From positions 108,059 to 172,058 of the forward strand of contig CAZMVB010000007.1 in the NCBI GenBank assembly GCA_964569795.1: a stretch of 64,000 nucleotides of DNA, given 5' to 3'. The notes beneath the pieces are model-generated. The model made no database searches. It saw nothing but the letters and a program-made list of their open reading frames with translations, and was not told the origin of the DNA. Source of the stretch: JAHJDS01 sp964569795. Its GTDB lineage: Bacteria; Desulfobacterota; Desulfarculia; Desulfarculales; JAHJDS01. The position numbers and the translations under genes were made by a program. Positions within the stretch are counted from its first letter, which is position 1; every line of letters starts with the position of its first letter. Positions 26,121-34,387 of the stretch are shown one piece after another.

Positions 26121-27641
26121 ATGCCCCTGCGAGTCCTGTTCGTCGCCTCCGAGGTGGCGGGTCTGGCCAAGACGGGCGGTCTGGCCGACGTGATCGCGTC
26201 CCTGCCCCTGGAACTGTCCCGGCTGGGGGTGGAGGCCTCGGTGGTCATGCCCGACTACGGCCGGCTGATCGCCGATGGGGACGAGCCGTCCGTGGTGGTC
26301 GAGTCCCTGCCGGTCCGCTTTCTGGGGACCGAGGTCAGGGCCCGGGTGCGGCGGACCGACCGCCTGGGGGTGCCGGTCCATCTGATCGGCTACGACCCCT
26401 TTTTTGACCGGGACTACGTTTACGGACCGCCGGCGGGCGGATACTGGGACAACGCCGAGCGCTACGGCTTTTTCTGTCGGGCGGTCCTGGCCCTGGTCCG
26501 GGCCCAGGGCTGGCGGCCGGACGTCATCCACGCCCATGACTGGCAGGCGGCCCTGATCGCGCCCCTGGCGGCCACGGCGGCCGAGGGCGATCGGGTCGCC
26601 GCGGCGACCCTGCTGACCATCCACAGCCTGGAGCATCAGGGGCGTTTCGGTCGGGACAAGTTCGGGGCCACGGGCCTGGCGCCGGGGCTCAACACCCCGG
26701 ACGGCCTCGAGTTCTGGGGAGACGTCAGCTTTCTCAAGGGGGGCATCGTCTTCGCCGACGGGGTGGGCACGGTCAGCCCGAACTACGCCGCCGAGATCCA
26801 GACCCCGGAGTTCGGCTTCGGCCTGGACGGGGTGCTGCGCTCCCGGGGCGGCGACGTCTTCGGGATCCTCAACGGCATCGACACCGCCGCCTGGGACCCG
26901 GCCTCGGACCCGGCCCTGCCGGCGCCCTATTCGCCCCGGGACCTGTCGGGCAAGGCGGCCTGCAAGGCCTCGCTGCTCGAGGAGCTGGACCTGGCGCCCC
27001 GCCAGGAGCGGCCCCTGATCGGGGTGGTGACCCGGCTGGCCTGGCAAAAGGGTTTCCAGCTCCTCCGGGACGGCTGGGACGATTTCCTGGACCTGGACTG
27101 CTCCCTGGCCCTGCTGGGGTCCTCGCCCGCGCCCGAGCTGGCCGATTTCTTCACCCGATCGGCCGCCCGCCACCCGGACCGGATCGCGGTCGTTTTGGAG
27201 CAGGACGCCGATCTGGCCCGGCGGATCATGAGCGGGTCGGACCTCTTTCTGATGCCCTCGCTCTACGAGCCCTGCGGCCTGACCCAGATGTACGCCCTCC
27301 GGTACGGCACTCTCCCGGTGGTCCGGGCCGTGGGCGGGCTGCGGGACACGGTCAGCGAGATCGATTCGGAACACGGCGAGGGGGTCGGCTACCGGTTCGA
27401 GCCCTTCCGGGCCGAGGCCCTGGTCCGGTCCCTGGCCCGGGCCGAGGCCGGCTACCTGGACGCCCCGACCTGGCACCAGGCCCGCCTGCGGGGCATGGGA
27501 CTGGACCACAGCTGGGCCAGGTCGGCCCGGGGCTATCTCGAGGTCTATCGGCGGCTGGTCAACGGGAAGCGGCCCGAACCCGCGGCGGAACCGGAACAGG
27601 TGCTTGTCACGCCGTCTGGCCCTGATAGCCTCTCAGACTGA
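26121..27641 (+). CDS. glgA: Glycogen synthase (ADP-glucose type, GT5)
   Basis: 506 residues. The N-terminal ADP-glucose-binding signature KTGGLADV (residues 16-23) and HDWQAALI (near 138) mark bacterial GlgA. The C-terminal GT-B half contains TRLAWQKGFQL and the donor-site PSLYEPCGLTQMYAL near 380. Transfers glucose from ADP-glucose to the growing alpha-1,4-glucan in the cytoplasm. Start ATG is preceded by AAGGAGG. Divergent from two GH57 genes, which together form a glycogen synthesis/turnover block. Its last 35 bases overlap the end of the convergent larE gene. Confidence 0.93.
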   Translation: MPLRVLFVASEVAGLAKTGGLADVIASLPLELSRLGVEASVVMPDYGRLIADGDEPSVVVESLPVRFLGTEVRARVRRTDRLGVPVHLIGYDPFFDRDYVYGPPAGGYWDNAERYGFFCRAVLALVRAQGWRPDVIHAHDWQAALIAPLAATAAEGDRVAAATLLTIHSLEHQGRFGRDKFGATGLAPGLNTPDGLEFWGDVSFLKGGIVFADGVGTVSPNYAAEIQTPEFGFGLDGVLRSRGGDVFGILNGIDTAAWDPASDPALPAPYSPRDLSGKAACKASLLEELDLAPRQERPLIGVVTRLAWQKGFQLLRDGWDDFLDLDCSLALLGSSPAPELADFFTRSAARHPDRIAVVLEQDADLARRIMSGSDLFLMPSLYEPCGLTQMYALRYGTLPVVRAVGGLRDTVSEIDSEHGEGVGYRFEPFRAEALVRSLARAEAGYLDAPTWHQARLRGMGLDHSWARSARGYLEVYRRLVNGKRPEPAAEPEQVLVTPSGPDSLSD

Positions 27642-28413
27642 CGGCCACCTGATCAAAGCCCAGATTTCTGAGATGCCTTTCCACCTCCCGGCGGGTGTCG
27701 GCCCGGATCAGCCGGTCGATCTGGTCCGGGGCGACCTCGATCACCACCGCCCCGCCCCGGACCCGGCAGCGGACCAGGCCGAATCCCAGGTCGTGCAGGA
27801 AGGCCTCGGCCCGGTCGATCCGGTCGAGGAGGTCCTGGTCCAGGGGGCGGCCGAACTCGATCCGGGTCGCCAGGCAGGCCGCCGCCGGCTTGTCGGCCAC
27901 GGGCAGGCCCAGACGCCGGGCCAGGGCCCGCAGATCGGCCTTGGTCAGCCCCGCCTCCTGCAGCGGACTGGCCACCCCCAGTTCAACGGCGGCCCTCATC
28001 CCGGGGCGGTCCTCGGCCGAGTCATCGGCGTTGGTGCCGTCGGCCACGGTGGCCAGGCCCCGGGTCGCGGCCAGCTCGACCAGACGCGAAAAGCGCAGTC
28101 GCTTGCAGTGAAAGCAGCGGTCCGGCGGATTGTCGGCCAGGTCGGCCTCCCGACGTTCGTCGGCCTCGAGCCAGTGGTGCCGGACGCCGGCCAGGCGTCC
28201 GAGCAGCGAGGCGTCCTCCAGGTCGCGCCCGGGGGTGAAGGGCGACCGGACGGTGGCCGCCTCGACCCGGTCCAGGGTCCGCGCCGCCAGGGCGAGCAGC
28301 ACCGCACTGTCCACCCCGCCGCTGACGGCGACCATCATCGACCCCGATTCATTCAGAATCCGGGTCAGGCGGGCCAGCTTGGCCTCGAGGTCCTCTGAGT
28401 AATGATCCGTCAT
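27607..28413 (-). CDS. larE: LarE-family ATP-dependent sacrificial sulfur transferase
   Basis: 268 residues with the N-type ATP pyrophosphatase loop SGGVDSAVLLAL (residues 31-42), the NPPDRCFHCK segment near 94, and AACLATRIEFG near 178 that holds the reactive Cys of LarE. LarE donates sulfur to a nicotinic-acid-derived precursor during synthesis of the nickel-pincer cofactor of LarA. A LarA-like gene is present at 20723-21997, while larB and larC are not seen in the window. Overlaps glgA tail-to-tail by 35 bases. Confidence 0.88.
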   Translation of the reverse strand: MTDHYSEDLEAKLARLTRILNESGSMMVAVSGGVDSAVLLALAARTLDRVEAATVRSPFTPGRDLEDASLLGRLAGVRHHWLEADERREADLADNPPDRCFHCKRLRFSRLVELAATRGLATVADGTNADDSAEDRPGMRAAVELGVASPLQEAGLTKADLRALARRLGLPVADKPAAACLATRIEFGRPLDQDLLDRIDRAEAFLHDLGFGLVRCRVRGGAVVIEVAPDQIDRLIRADTRREVERHLRNLGFDQVAVSLRGYQGQTA

Positions 28414-28576
28414 CTCGGCTCGTCTGTGCCTCTAAAGATGAAATACCACAGCGACAACCCGGCGGCAACCCGGCCGGAAACCCTTGTTTGTGCTTGCCTC
28501 GAAACAGAAAAGATGTTTCAATTCGGGCCGTAACTCACCGGCCGAGACCCGGCTCAAGGATCGCAGAGGACGGATC

Positions 28577-29305
28577 ATGACCCCGATCGAGGAGGGCGTT
28601 TACCTCGAATCGAGTTCGGCCACCCTGGGCGTGGGCGACACGGCCCAACGGACCAGACTGGAGAGTTTCTGGCGGGTCCGCCAGATAAGCGAGGACCGGG
28701 TGCGCGTCGAACTGCTGGACATGGACGACCGGCCCACCGGGATCGTCGAGGAAGTGGACCTGGAGGAGTTCCACGGCCGATTCGTCCATCAACCCGATCA
28801 CCTGCAGACCCAGACCCAGCGCCAGAAAAAACGGCGGGTGGACAAGATCGTCGCCCTGGCCGACCGGCACTACCAGGACAGCGAGTACCTGTCCGCCGAG
28901 TACGAGTACAACAAGGCCCTCAAGATCGACGAGGAGAACGTCCGGGCCAACTTCGGGCTGGGGCTGACATGTGTCGAACTGGGCGAGATGGACCGGGCCC
29001 GCGCCATCTTTCAGCGCCTGGCCGGAATCGAGGCCCTGTTCGAGGAAGAAAACAAGCACCTGTTCAACGAATTCGGCATCTCGCTGCGGAAATTGGGCCT
29101 GTACGACGAGGCCATCAGTCACTACCAAAAGGCCCTGTCCATCGTCGAAAACGACGAAAACCTGTACTACAACCTGGGCCGGGCCCATTTCGACAAGGGC
29201 GACAGGTCAAGCGCCGTCCAGTGGCTGCACCGGGCCCTGAGCATCAACCCCGAGTTCGCCGAGGGCCAAAAGTTCCTGGCCTTCATCGACCAGCAGAAGG
29301 ACTGA
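28577..29305 (+). CDS. TPR-repeat protein
   Basis: 242 residues from the ATG at 28577, which has AGAGGA upstream; an earlier in-frame start is open but lacks a ribosome site. An N-terminal beta-rich region of about 85 residues (GVYLESSSATLGVGDTAQRT) precedes four TPR-type helix pairs: around 90-125 (HYQDSEYLSAEYEYNKALKI), 126-160, 165-195 (LGLYDEAISHYQKALSI), and 198-232 (YYNLGRAHFDKGDRSSAVQW). Probably a protein-protein adaptor. The next gene starts 5 bases after the stop. Confidence 0.75.
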   Translation: MTPIEEGVYLESSSATLGVGDTAQRTRLESFWRVRQISEDRVRVELLDMDDRPTGIVEEVDLEEFHGRFVHQPDHLQTQTQRQKKRRVDKIVALADRHYQDSEYLSAEYEYNKALKIDEENVRANFGLGLTCVELGEMDRARAIFQRLAGIEALFEEENKHLFNEFGISLRKLGLYDEAISHYQKALSIVENDENLYYNLGRAHFDKGDRSSAVQWLHRALSINPEFAEGQKFLAFIDQQKD

Positions 29306-29309
29306 CGCC

Positions 29310-29909
29310 ATGACCGACGCCATCAACCCGCCCGAACCCAAGCGGGGCAACCTGAATCGATACCTGATGTACGGCCTGCTGGGGCTGGCCGCGATCTGGG
29401 TCTTTTACCAGTACATGAGCCCGGGCCCCCAGCCGATCCAGGTGGCCTTCCTGACCTATCCGGCCGAATACGAGGTGGACCCGGCCACGGGTACCGACTA
29501 TTTCTGGGACAAGATTCCCTTCTGGGAGGTGGTTCGGCGGCAATATGTCGGCGCGGCGGTCATCTATCGGATCAAACGCCGCTACATGTTTTCGGTCCAG
29601 CTCCAGTACCCGGCCGCGACCGAGATCGAGGTTACGGCCCGGAGCGGACGCCAGCCCTCGACCGACGGTCTCAGCGCCGCCCGGGACCGGGAGCGGCTGT
29701 TGGCCCAGGTGGCCCGATCCCTGTGGCCCGTGACCGTGCCGCTGCCCTCGGGGGAACGACGTCTGGTGGCCCGGGCCAAGATCGACCGCCAGAAGAAGAG
29801 GGTGCGGGTGGATCTGCCCAAGGATTTCAAGCCCTTGCCCGACTCGCGGGTGGTGCTCAAAGATCCATCCGGCCGGGTGGTGGGCGTGGGCGTGCTCGAC
29901 ATGCCGTGA
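29310..29909 (+). CDS. Single-pass membrane protein of unknown function
   Basis: 199 residues. A short polar N-terminus is followed by one membrane segment (YLMYGLLGLAAIWVFYQYM, residues 18-36) and a soluble domain rich in Val/Arg/Lys. That domain probably faces the periplasm, because the N-terminal side is positively charged (KRGNLNR). No known motif. Directly downstream of the TPR gene and likely co-transcribed; the beta-helix and ATP-grasp genes follow. I do not recognise the family. Confidence 0.65.
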   Translation: MTDAINPPEPKRGNLNRYLMYGLLGLAAIWVFYQYMSPGPQPIQVAFLTYPAEYEVDPATGTDYFWDKIPFWEVVRRQYVGAAVIYRIKRRYMFSVQLQYPAATEIEVTARSGRQPSTDGLSAARDRERLLAQVARSLWPVTVPLPSGERRLVARAKIDRQKKRVRVDLPKDFKPLPDSRVVLKDPSGRVVGVGVLDMP

Positions 29910-29977
29910 TCGAGGCCCGCCGGACCCCCCGGCGGCCAGCCGGCATCACCTTCCAGAACTCGCGACGAGGCCGCTCG

Positions 29978-30799
29978 ATGCTGACTCCAGCCGATTTTTT
30001 CACCCTCAACGACGACGATCCCCTGGTCGATCTGTTGGCCGACAGGGCCTACGTCTGGGAGGCCCTGGGAGGCATCAAGCCCTATATGGCCGAGAGGCTC
30101 GAGCCCAACGTGGGACCGGTGCGGAAGCTCTTCGGCGACCTGGTCACCCGAACCGTGGTCCTGCATCAGGGCCGGCTGATCAAGGACGGATTCACCCTCG
30201 AGCCGGGCGACCCGGCCAAGAAACGCTTCGGGGTTTTCCTGGAGGGGGAAAAGCTGGACGGGGCGGCGGTCATTTACGGCGGGGCGTGCCTGGCCTCCGA
30301 GGCGATTCAGCTGGCGCCCGGGGCGGTCATCGAGCCGGGGGCGATGATCAAGGGACCGACCTATATCGGGTCCGACTCCGAGGTCCGCCAGGGGGCCTAC
30401 CTGCGGGGCGACTGCCTGGTGGGCGCGGCCTGCGTCGTCGGTCACGTCACCGAGGTCAAACACGCCGTCTTCCTGACCGGGGCCAAGGCCGGCCACTTCG
30501 CCTACGTCGGCGATTCGATCCTGGGAAGCGGCGTCAACCTGGGGGCGGGCACCAAGCTGGCCAACCTCAAGATCATCGAGGGTGACGTCACCCTGAGCAT
30601 CGACCGCCGGTCCTATGCCACCGGCCTGCGCAAGCTGGGGGCGATCATCGGCGACGGGTGCGAGCTGGGGTGCAACACGGTCACCAATCCGGGGGTCCTG
30701 CTCGGACCGCGCAGCCTGGTGACGCCCAACGCCACGGTCCCGGCCGGATACTACCGGCCCCGGTCCCTGATCCGCACCCCGAAATCGACGGTGCGGTGA
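29978..30799 (+). CDS. Left-handed beta-helix (hexapeptide) sugar-nucleotidyl/acyltransferase-like protein
   Basis: 273 residues from the ATG at 29978; upstream open frame ignored because it overlaps the preceding gene. The N-terminal 85 residues are helical. From about residue 90 there are repeated hexapeptide turns ([LIV]-G-x4) such as IYGGACLASEAIQLAPGAVI and VGAACVVGHVTEVKH, up to TVPAGYYRPRSLI. This is the GlmU C-terminal/glucose-1-phosphate-type beta-helix without the pyrophosphorylase half. A transferase or nucleotide-sugar role is inferred only from the fold. The stop overlaps the GTG start of the ATP-grasp gene (GTGA). Confidence 0.75.
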   Translation: MLTPADFFTLNDDDPLVDLLADRAYVWEALGGIKPYMAERLEPNVGPVRKLFGDLVTRTVVLHQGRLIKDGFTLEPGDPAKKRFGVFLEGEKLDGAAVIYGGACLASEAIQLAPGAVIEPGAMIKGPTYIGSDSEVRQGAYLRGDCLVGAACVVGHVTEVKHAVFLTGAKAGHFAYVGDSILGSGVNLGAGTKLANLKIIEGDVTLSIDRRSYATGLRKLGAIIGDGCELGCNTVTNPGVLLGPRSLVTPNATVPAGYYRPRSLIRTPKSTVR

Positions 30800-31572
30800 A
30801 CAAAAAGGCGGTCGCCCTGGGATCCCGCCTGGCCCGGGTGCCCTGGGTCAGGACCCTGGGCGTCAGGCCCAACCTGGAGGATTACCCCGCCGCGGACCTG
30901 GACCTGATCAGGGACGCCGAGGTGATCTACTATCCCACCCACCACTACGCCGCCCTGTTTCGGGCCCAGGGCAAGCGCATCTTTCCGTCGCTGACCTGTC
31001 ATCTGCTGCTCGGGGACAAGATCAAGCAGACCACCCTGTTCAGGCTCCAGGGGGTGCCCCACCCCCTGACCCGGTTCTATTATTACTCCCAGCGGAGGCG
31101 CATCCCGGACGAGTTCGATTACCCGTTCGTGGCCAAGACCCCGCGGTACTCGAGCCGGGGGGAAGGGGTCTTCCTGATCCGGGGCCAGGCCGACCTGGAC
31201 CGCTATCTGGCCGACCACCCGGTGGCCTACATCCAGCAGCTTCTGCCCGAGGCCGAGAACCTGCGGGTGGTGGCCGTCAATTTCCGGCCGGTGACCGCCT
31301 ACTGGCGGGTGCCGCGCCCCGGGGAATGGCGGGCCAACGTCCACGCCGGGGCCGCCATCTCGTTCGAGAACGTGCCCGAGGAGGCCTTGCGGCTGGCGGC
31401 GGACACGGCCCGGGCCTGCGACCTGGACGAGGTCGGCCTGGACCTGGCCCGGTGCCGGGGCCGATGGTTCGTCCTCGAGGCCAACATGAAGTTCGGCTGG
31501 GTGGGATTGCGGGCGGCCGGCGTCGATCTGGCCCGGGTGGTGGGCGATCTGATCCGGGCGGGCGAGATTTGA
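30796..31572 (+). CDS. ATP-grasp (RimK-like) ligase
   Basis: 258 residues from GTG 30796, overlapping the previous stop by four bases. It has the ATP-grasp elements of RimK/glutathione-synthetase-type ligases: FVAKTPRYSSRGEGVFLI near 115-132 (nucleotide-binding Lys), YIQQLLP, LRVVAVN, and VGLDLARCRGRWFVLEANMK near 215-234 (Mg-binding Glu-x-Asn). An N-terminal segment DAEVIYYPTHHYAALF resembles the pre-ATP-grasp region. Likely forms an amide or peptide-like bond. The substrate is unknown. Coupled translation with the beta-helix protein suggests a shared pathway. Confidence 0.8.
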   Translation: MNKKAVALGSRLARVPWVRTLGVRPNLEDYPAADLDLIRDAEVIYYPTHHYAALFRAQGKRIFPSLTCHLLLGDKIKQTTLFRLQGVPHPLTRFYYYSQRRRIPDEFDYPFVAKTPRYSSRGEGVFLIRGQADLDRYLADHPVAYIQQLLPEAENLRVVAVNFRPVTAYWRVPRPGEWRANVHAGAAISFENVPEEALRLAADTARACDLDEVGLDLARCRGRWFVLEANMKFGWVGLRAAGVDLARVVGDLIRAGEI

Positions 31573-31617
31573 CGGTCGAGTGGCCAACCGGGCCGCCTCT
31601 ATAGTAAACTTGACCCA

Positions 31618-32820
31618 GTGACGGCCCGGGGGACGGGCGGCGCGGAGGGCGCCGACCCGATCTCCGGCGAAGACGGTGGTTTCCGAGGGGCGATCGGCGT
31701 GGCGGAACAATTCAGGCCTTCCAACGAGTTCATGGTCGAACTCATGGCGGCGATCAAGTTCGGGATCGTCATCGCCGACCTCGAGGGCCGGGTGGCCTAC
31801 CTGAATCCGTACGCCCTGGAGCTGTTCGGCTTTCGCGCCGAGGAGATCGTCTCCCAGCCAGTCTCCCGGTTGTTCCTGGCCGAGGACGTCGGGGTCTTTC
31901 TGCCCAACATCATGCACCTGACCCGGTCCCAGGACGGTTTCGAGGGGGAGGTCCTGATGCGGGGCGCCAGCGGCGACACCATCTGGGCCTGGTTGTCCAC
32001 GATCCTGTATCATGACCGGGAGGGCCGGGACCTGATCATCATGGTCGTCACCGACATTTCCCGGCTCAAGGACCTGGAGCATCGCCACCGGGAAGACCAG
32101 CGGTTGGCCTTGCTGGGCCGTTTCACCGACCGGATCGCCCATCACCTGCGCAATCCGGTCATGTCCCTGGGCGGCTTTGCCCGGCGGCTGCTGGGCCGGC
32201 CGGACATGGACCCGGGCCAGCGGGAGAACTACCTGGCGGTCATCGCCCAGGAGGCCAAGCGGATCGAGGAAGTGATCGACCAGGCCGGGGCCTACGCCCG
32301 GTTGCCGACCCCCCGGGTCGAACCGGTGGAGCTGGGACCGATCATCGATCGATCCCTCCAGGACAGCCGCCGGCGCAATCCCCGGGCCGAGGGGATCGAC
32401 TACTCCGTCGCCGTCCCGGACGAACTCCGGGACACCACCCCCCGGGTCGATTTCGACCTGATGGTCACCAGTTTGACCAACGTCCTGGACAACGCCCTGC
32501 AGGCCGTCCGGGAGGCCGTGGCCCGCGGACTCGACGGGGAGCGGCGGGTGGAACTGGGGGCGTCGGTGGAGAACGACCACCTGGTTTTAAAGGTGACCGA
32601 CACCGGATGCGGCATCGCCGACGAGGACGCGGAGTTCATCTTCGATCCGTTTTTCACCACCAAGCCGGACCACGTGGGCATGGGCTTGACCATCAGCAAA
32701 CGGATCGTCGAGGAACACGGCGGTCGAATCGAGTTCGAGTCCGGTCCCGGTGCCGGTTCTTTGTTTCGCCTGATAACCCCGCTGGAGCGGCGCCGGACGG
32801 TCAGGGTCCGCCTGCTGTAG
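31618..32820 (+). CDS. PAS-domain sensor histidine kinase
   Basis: 400 residues, no membrane segment. A PAS domain (about 40-150, FGIVIADLEGRVAYLNPYAL) is followed by a HisKA dimerisation domain with phospho-acceptor His near 174 (RIAHHLRNPVMSLGGFARRL). The HATPase_c domain at about 230-395 has an N box with NVLDNALQAV and G boxes with DTGCGIADED and GMGLTISKRIVEEHGG. The GTG start at 31618 lacks a clear ribosome site. A TATAGT box at 31600-31605 lies so close that the message may start nearly at the GTG. No dedicated regulator follows; the next gene is the selenoprotein. Confidence 0.85.
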   Translation: MTARGTGGAEGADPISGEDGGFRGAIGVAEQFRPSNEFMVELMAAIKFGIVIADLEGRVAYLNPYALELFGFRAEEIVSQPVSRLFLAEDVGVFLPNIMHLTRSQDGFEGEVLMRGASGDTIWAWLSTILYHDREGRDLIIMVVTDISRLKDLEHRHREDQRLALLGRFTDRIAHHLRNPVMSLGGFARRLLGRPDMDPGQRENYLAVIAQEAKRIEEVIDQAGAYARLPTPRVEPVELGPIIDRSLQDSRRRNPRAEGIDYSVAVPDELRDTTPRVDFDLMVTSLTNVLDNALQAVREAVARGLDGERRVELGASVENDHLVLKVTDTGCGIADEDAEFIFDPFFTTKPDHVGMGLTISKRIVEEHGGRIEFESGPGAGSLFRLITPLERRRTVRVRLL

Positions 32821-32885
32821 GCCCGATTCGGACGGGGTTCACCTCCGGACGCCCCGGCGCGTCCGCCGTGATGAAAGGAAGCTCA

Positions 32886-33368
32886 ATGCGCAAATTCGCC
32901 GTGGTGATCATGACCCTGATCGGTGCGACCGCCGTGGGAACGGCCCAGGCGCCGGCGGCCTCGCTCGTCAAGTGGCTGGACTACGACACCGGACTGAAAC
33001 TGGCCGCCAAGTCCCATAAACCGGTCATCATCAGCTTTTACGCCGATTATTGAATGTTTTGCCGTCGAATGGACGATTCGACATACTCGGACCCGAAAGT
33101 GGTCAACTATATCCGCCGGCACTTCGTGCCGGTCCGCGTTTACCCCTCCACCGGCCGGACCATCGCCCTGAAATACAACGTCCGGGCCCTGCCCACGACC
33201 ATCTTTCTGGAAAGCGACGCCCGGCTCCTGACCTCGATCCGGGGGTACATCGCCCCGGTGGCGATGCGGGTGGTCCTCAAGTACGTCGGGACCCGCAGCT
33301 ACCGCCGGATGGCCTTTCTGGACTACGTCCGGAAAAACTTTCCTCACCTGCTCAAGAAACGGCCGTGA
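32886..33368 (+). CDS. Secreted thioredoxin-fold selenoprotein with UxxC active site (in-frame TGA at 33051-33053)
   Basis: Read through TGA, this is a single 160-residue protein. It has a signal peptide with cleavage after AQA (residue 22), then a thioredoxin_7-like domain: KPVIISFYADY, selenocysteine 56, MFC with Cys59, and RRMDDSTYSDPKVVNYI. The cis-Pro region follows as LPTTIFLES. Relatives carry CxxC at exactly this place after F-x-A-D-[WY], so TGA sits on the first active-site cysteine and gives U-M-F-C. A perfect 7-base-pair hairpin with a GGACG loop begins 10 bases after the TGA, at the spacing known for bacterial SECIS elements. The reading frame continues 105 codons and its stop overlaps the next start (GTGA). 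Ribosome site AAAGGAAG upstream. Likely a periplasmic thiol-disulfide or selenenyl redox protein. Confidence 0.85.
33051..33082 (+). promoter_or_regulatory. Selenocysteine TGA codon and bacterial SECIS-type stem-loop
   Basis: TGA at 33051-33053. GTCGAAT (33064-33070) pairs perfectly with ATTCGAC (33076-33082) around the loop GGACG. There are 10 bases between TGA and the stem and 17 between TGA and the loop. The Escherichia coli fdhF SECIS upper stem-loop sits about 11 bases behind its UGA, with G residues in the loop contacting SelB. Confidence 0.8.
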
Positions 33369-33706
33369 GCCGGGTGATGCAGATCAGGGTCAGGGTCGAG
33401 CCCTACTGGAAGCCCCCGTTGCGGCGCGAGTATCCGCACCTGGCGGCCCAAATCGGGGCGGTCGATCACGATCTGATCGAGGCCGAACCCAGCCTGCTGA
33501 CCCTGATCGAGCACTTGGGAAGGGTCCACGACTCGCCCGGGGCCGATCCCCGGTTGCGGGAGGTCCTGGCCGCCCGGGCCCCGGGTCTGTTCGACCTCAG
33601 GCGCCGGGTCGAGGAACTGATCGGCGAGTGGCGTCTGGGCGAGGCGGATCAGGTCCTCTACCAGATCGAGGACGTCTTCGGCGAGATGGATCGGGACCTG
33701 GCCTGA
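33365..33706 (+). CDS. Small conserved-looking protein of unknown function
   Basis: 113 residues from GTG 33365, overlapping the stop of the selenoprotein gene by four bases; an ATG four codons in (33377) is the alternative. Helical and charged, with no signal sequence, membrane segment or known motif (contains LLTLIEHLGRVHDSPG and WRLGEADQVLYQIED). The overlap implies translational coupling to the selenoprotein. It would only be coupled when ribosomes read through the TGA. Confidence 0.6.
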   Translation: MSRVMQIRVRVEPYWKPPLRREYPHLAAQIGAVDHDLIEAEPSLLTLIEHLGRVHDSPGADPRLREVLAARAPGLFDLRRRVEELIGEWRLGEADQVLYQIEDVFGEMDRDLA

Positions 33707-33778
33707 GGCCGAATCCCGAGCCGGAATCCGGGTGGGCCCCGGCGTTCGTCCCCGGGCGGGGCCAGATGTTTCGGGGAA

Positions 33779-34387
33779 CTACTTGAGGTAGAACACCAGC
33801 CCGATCATGCCTTCCACGAAGCTGATGCCCTGGTTGCGCCGCTCGATGCCGCCGTTGCTGACGTGGTTGATCCGGAGCCCCAGGGTCAGGGCCACGTCCG
33901 GGACCACGGCCACGTCCACTCCGCCCCCGGCGTAGCTGCGGAAGTTGAGGCCCGGGGCGAAGTTGCGCGTGTCCAGGGAGTTGCTGACCGGGCCGATGCC
34001 GAACTCGAGGTAGGGGGAGACGGTCCCGGTCCAGAACTTCAACCTCAGGCCGGGAATGATGCCGATCTCGCTTCCCGAGGCGGTGTCCGAATAACCGGCC
34101 CCCAGCAGCTCGATCCGGAGGGTCGCCGAGAACGCACCCTCGGGCTCGGTGTAGAACCGGTAGCCCACGAAGAACCGACCGGTGACCACGTTGTAGGTAT
34201 CGGTGGTGCCCATGGACCGGCCGTATCCCATCAGGATTCCGACCGACCAGGGGGAGATCTGCTGGGCCGACGAGGTCCCGGGCTTGGGCGCGGGGGTGGC
34301 GGCCGGCGACAAGGCCGGCCAGGCGATCAGCAGGCAAACCAGGAGGGAATAGGCTAGGCGGCGCACGGCTTCACACTCCTTCCGCAC
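33779..34387 (-). CDS. PagL-like lipid A deacylase (acyloxyacyl hydrolase family)
   Basis: 202 residues. A signal peptide (to about residue 29, ...PALSPAA) is followed by an eight-strand beta-barrel pattern with alternating hydrophobic residues and a C-terminal phenylalanine-containing strand (GLVFYLK). The motif RINHVSNGGIERRNQGIS near 172-189 matches the PagL catalytic region, whose His and Ser act with a nearby Glu. PagL removes the 3-acyl chain from lipid A in the outer membrane. It is monocistronic, convergent with the gene before it. Specific activity is inferred from that motif only. Confidence 0.7.
   Translation of the reverse strand: MRKECEAVRRLAYSLLVCLLIAWPALSPAATPAPKPGTSSAQQISPWSVGILMGYGRSMGTTDTYNVVTGRFFVGYRFYTEPEGAFSATLRIELLGAGYSDTASGSEIGIIPGLRLKFWTGTVSPYLEFGIGPVSNSLDTRNFAPGLNFRSYAGGGVDVAVVPDVALTLGLRINHVSNGGIERRNQGISFVEGMIGLVFYLK

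Noticed and set aside
32886..33053. Reading the TGA at 33051 as a stop, making a truncated pseudogene
   Set aside because: The TGA sits exactly on the first active-site cysteine of the thioredoxin motif. A perfect hairpin follows at SECIS distance, and the downstream frame is intact with a coupled next gene. A pseudogene would not predict these.
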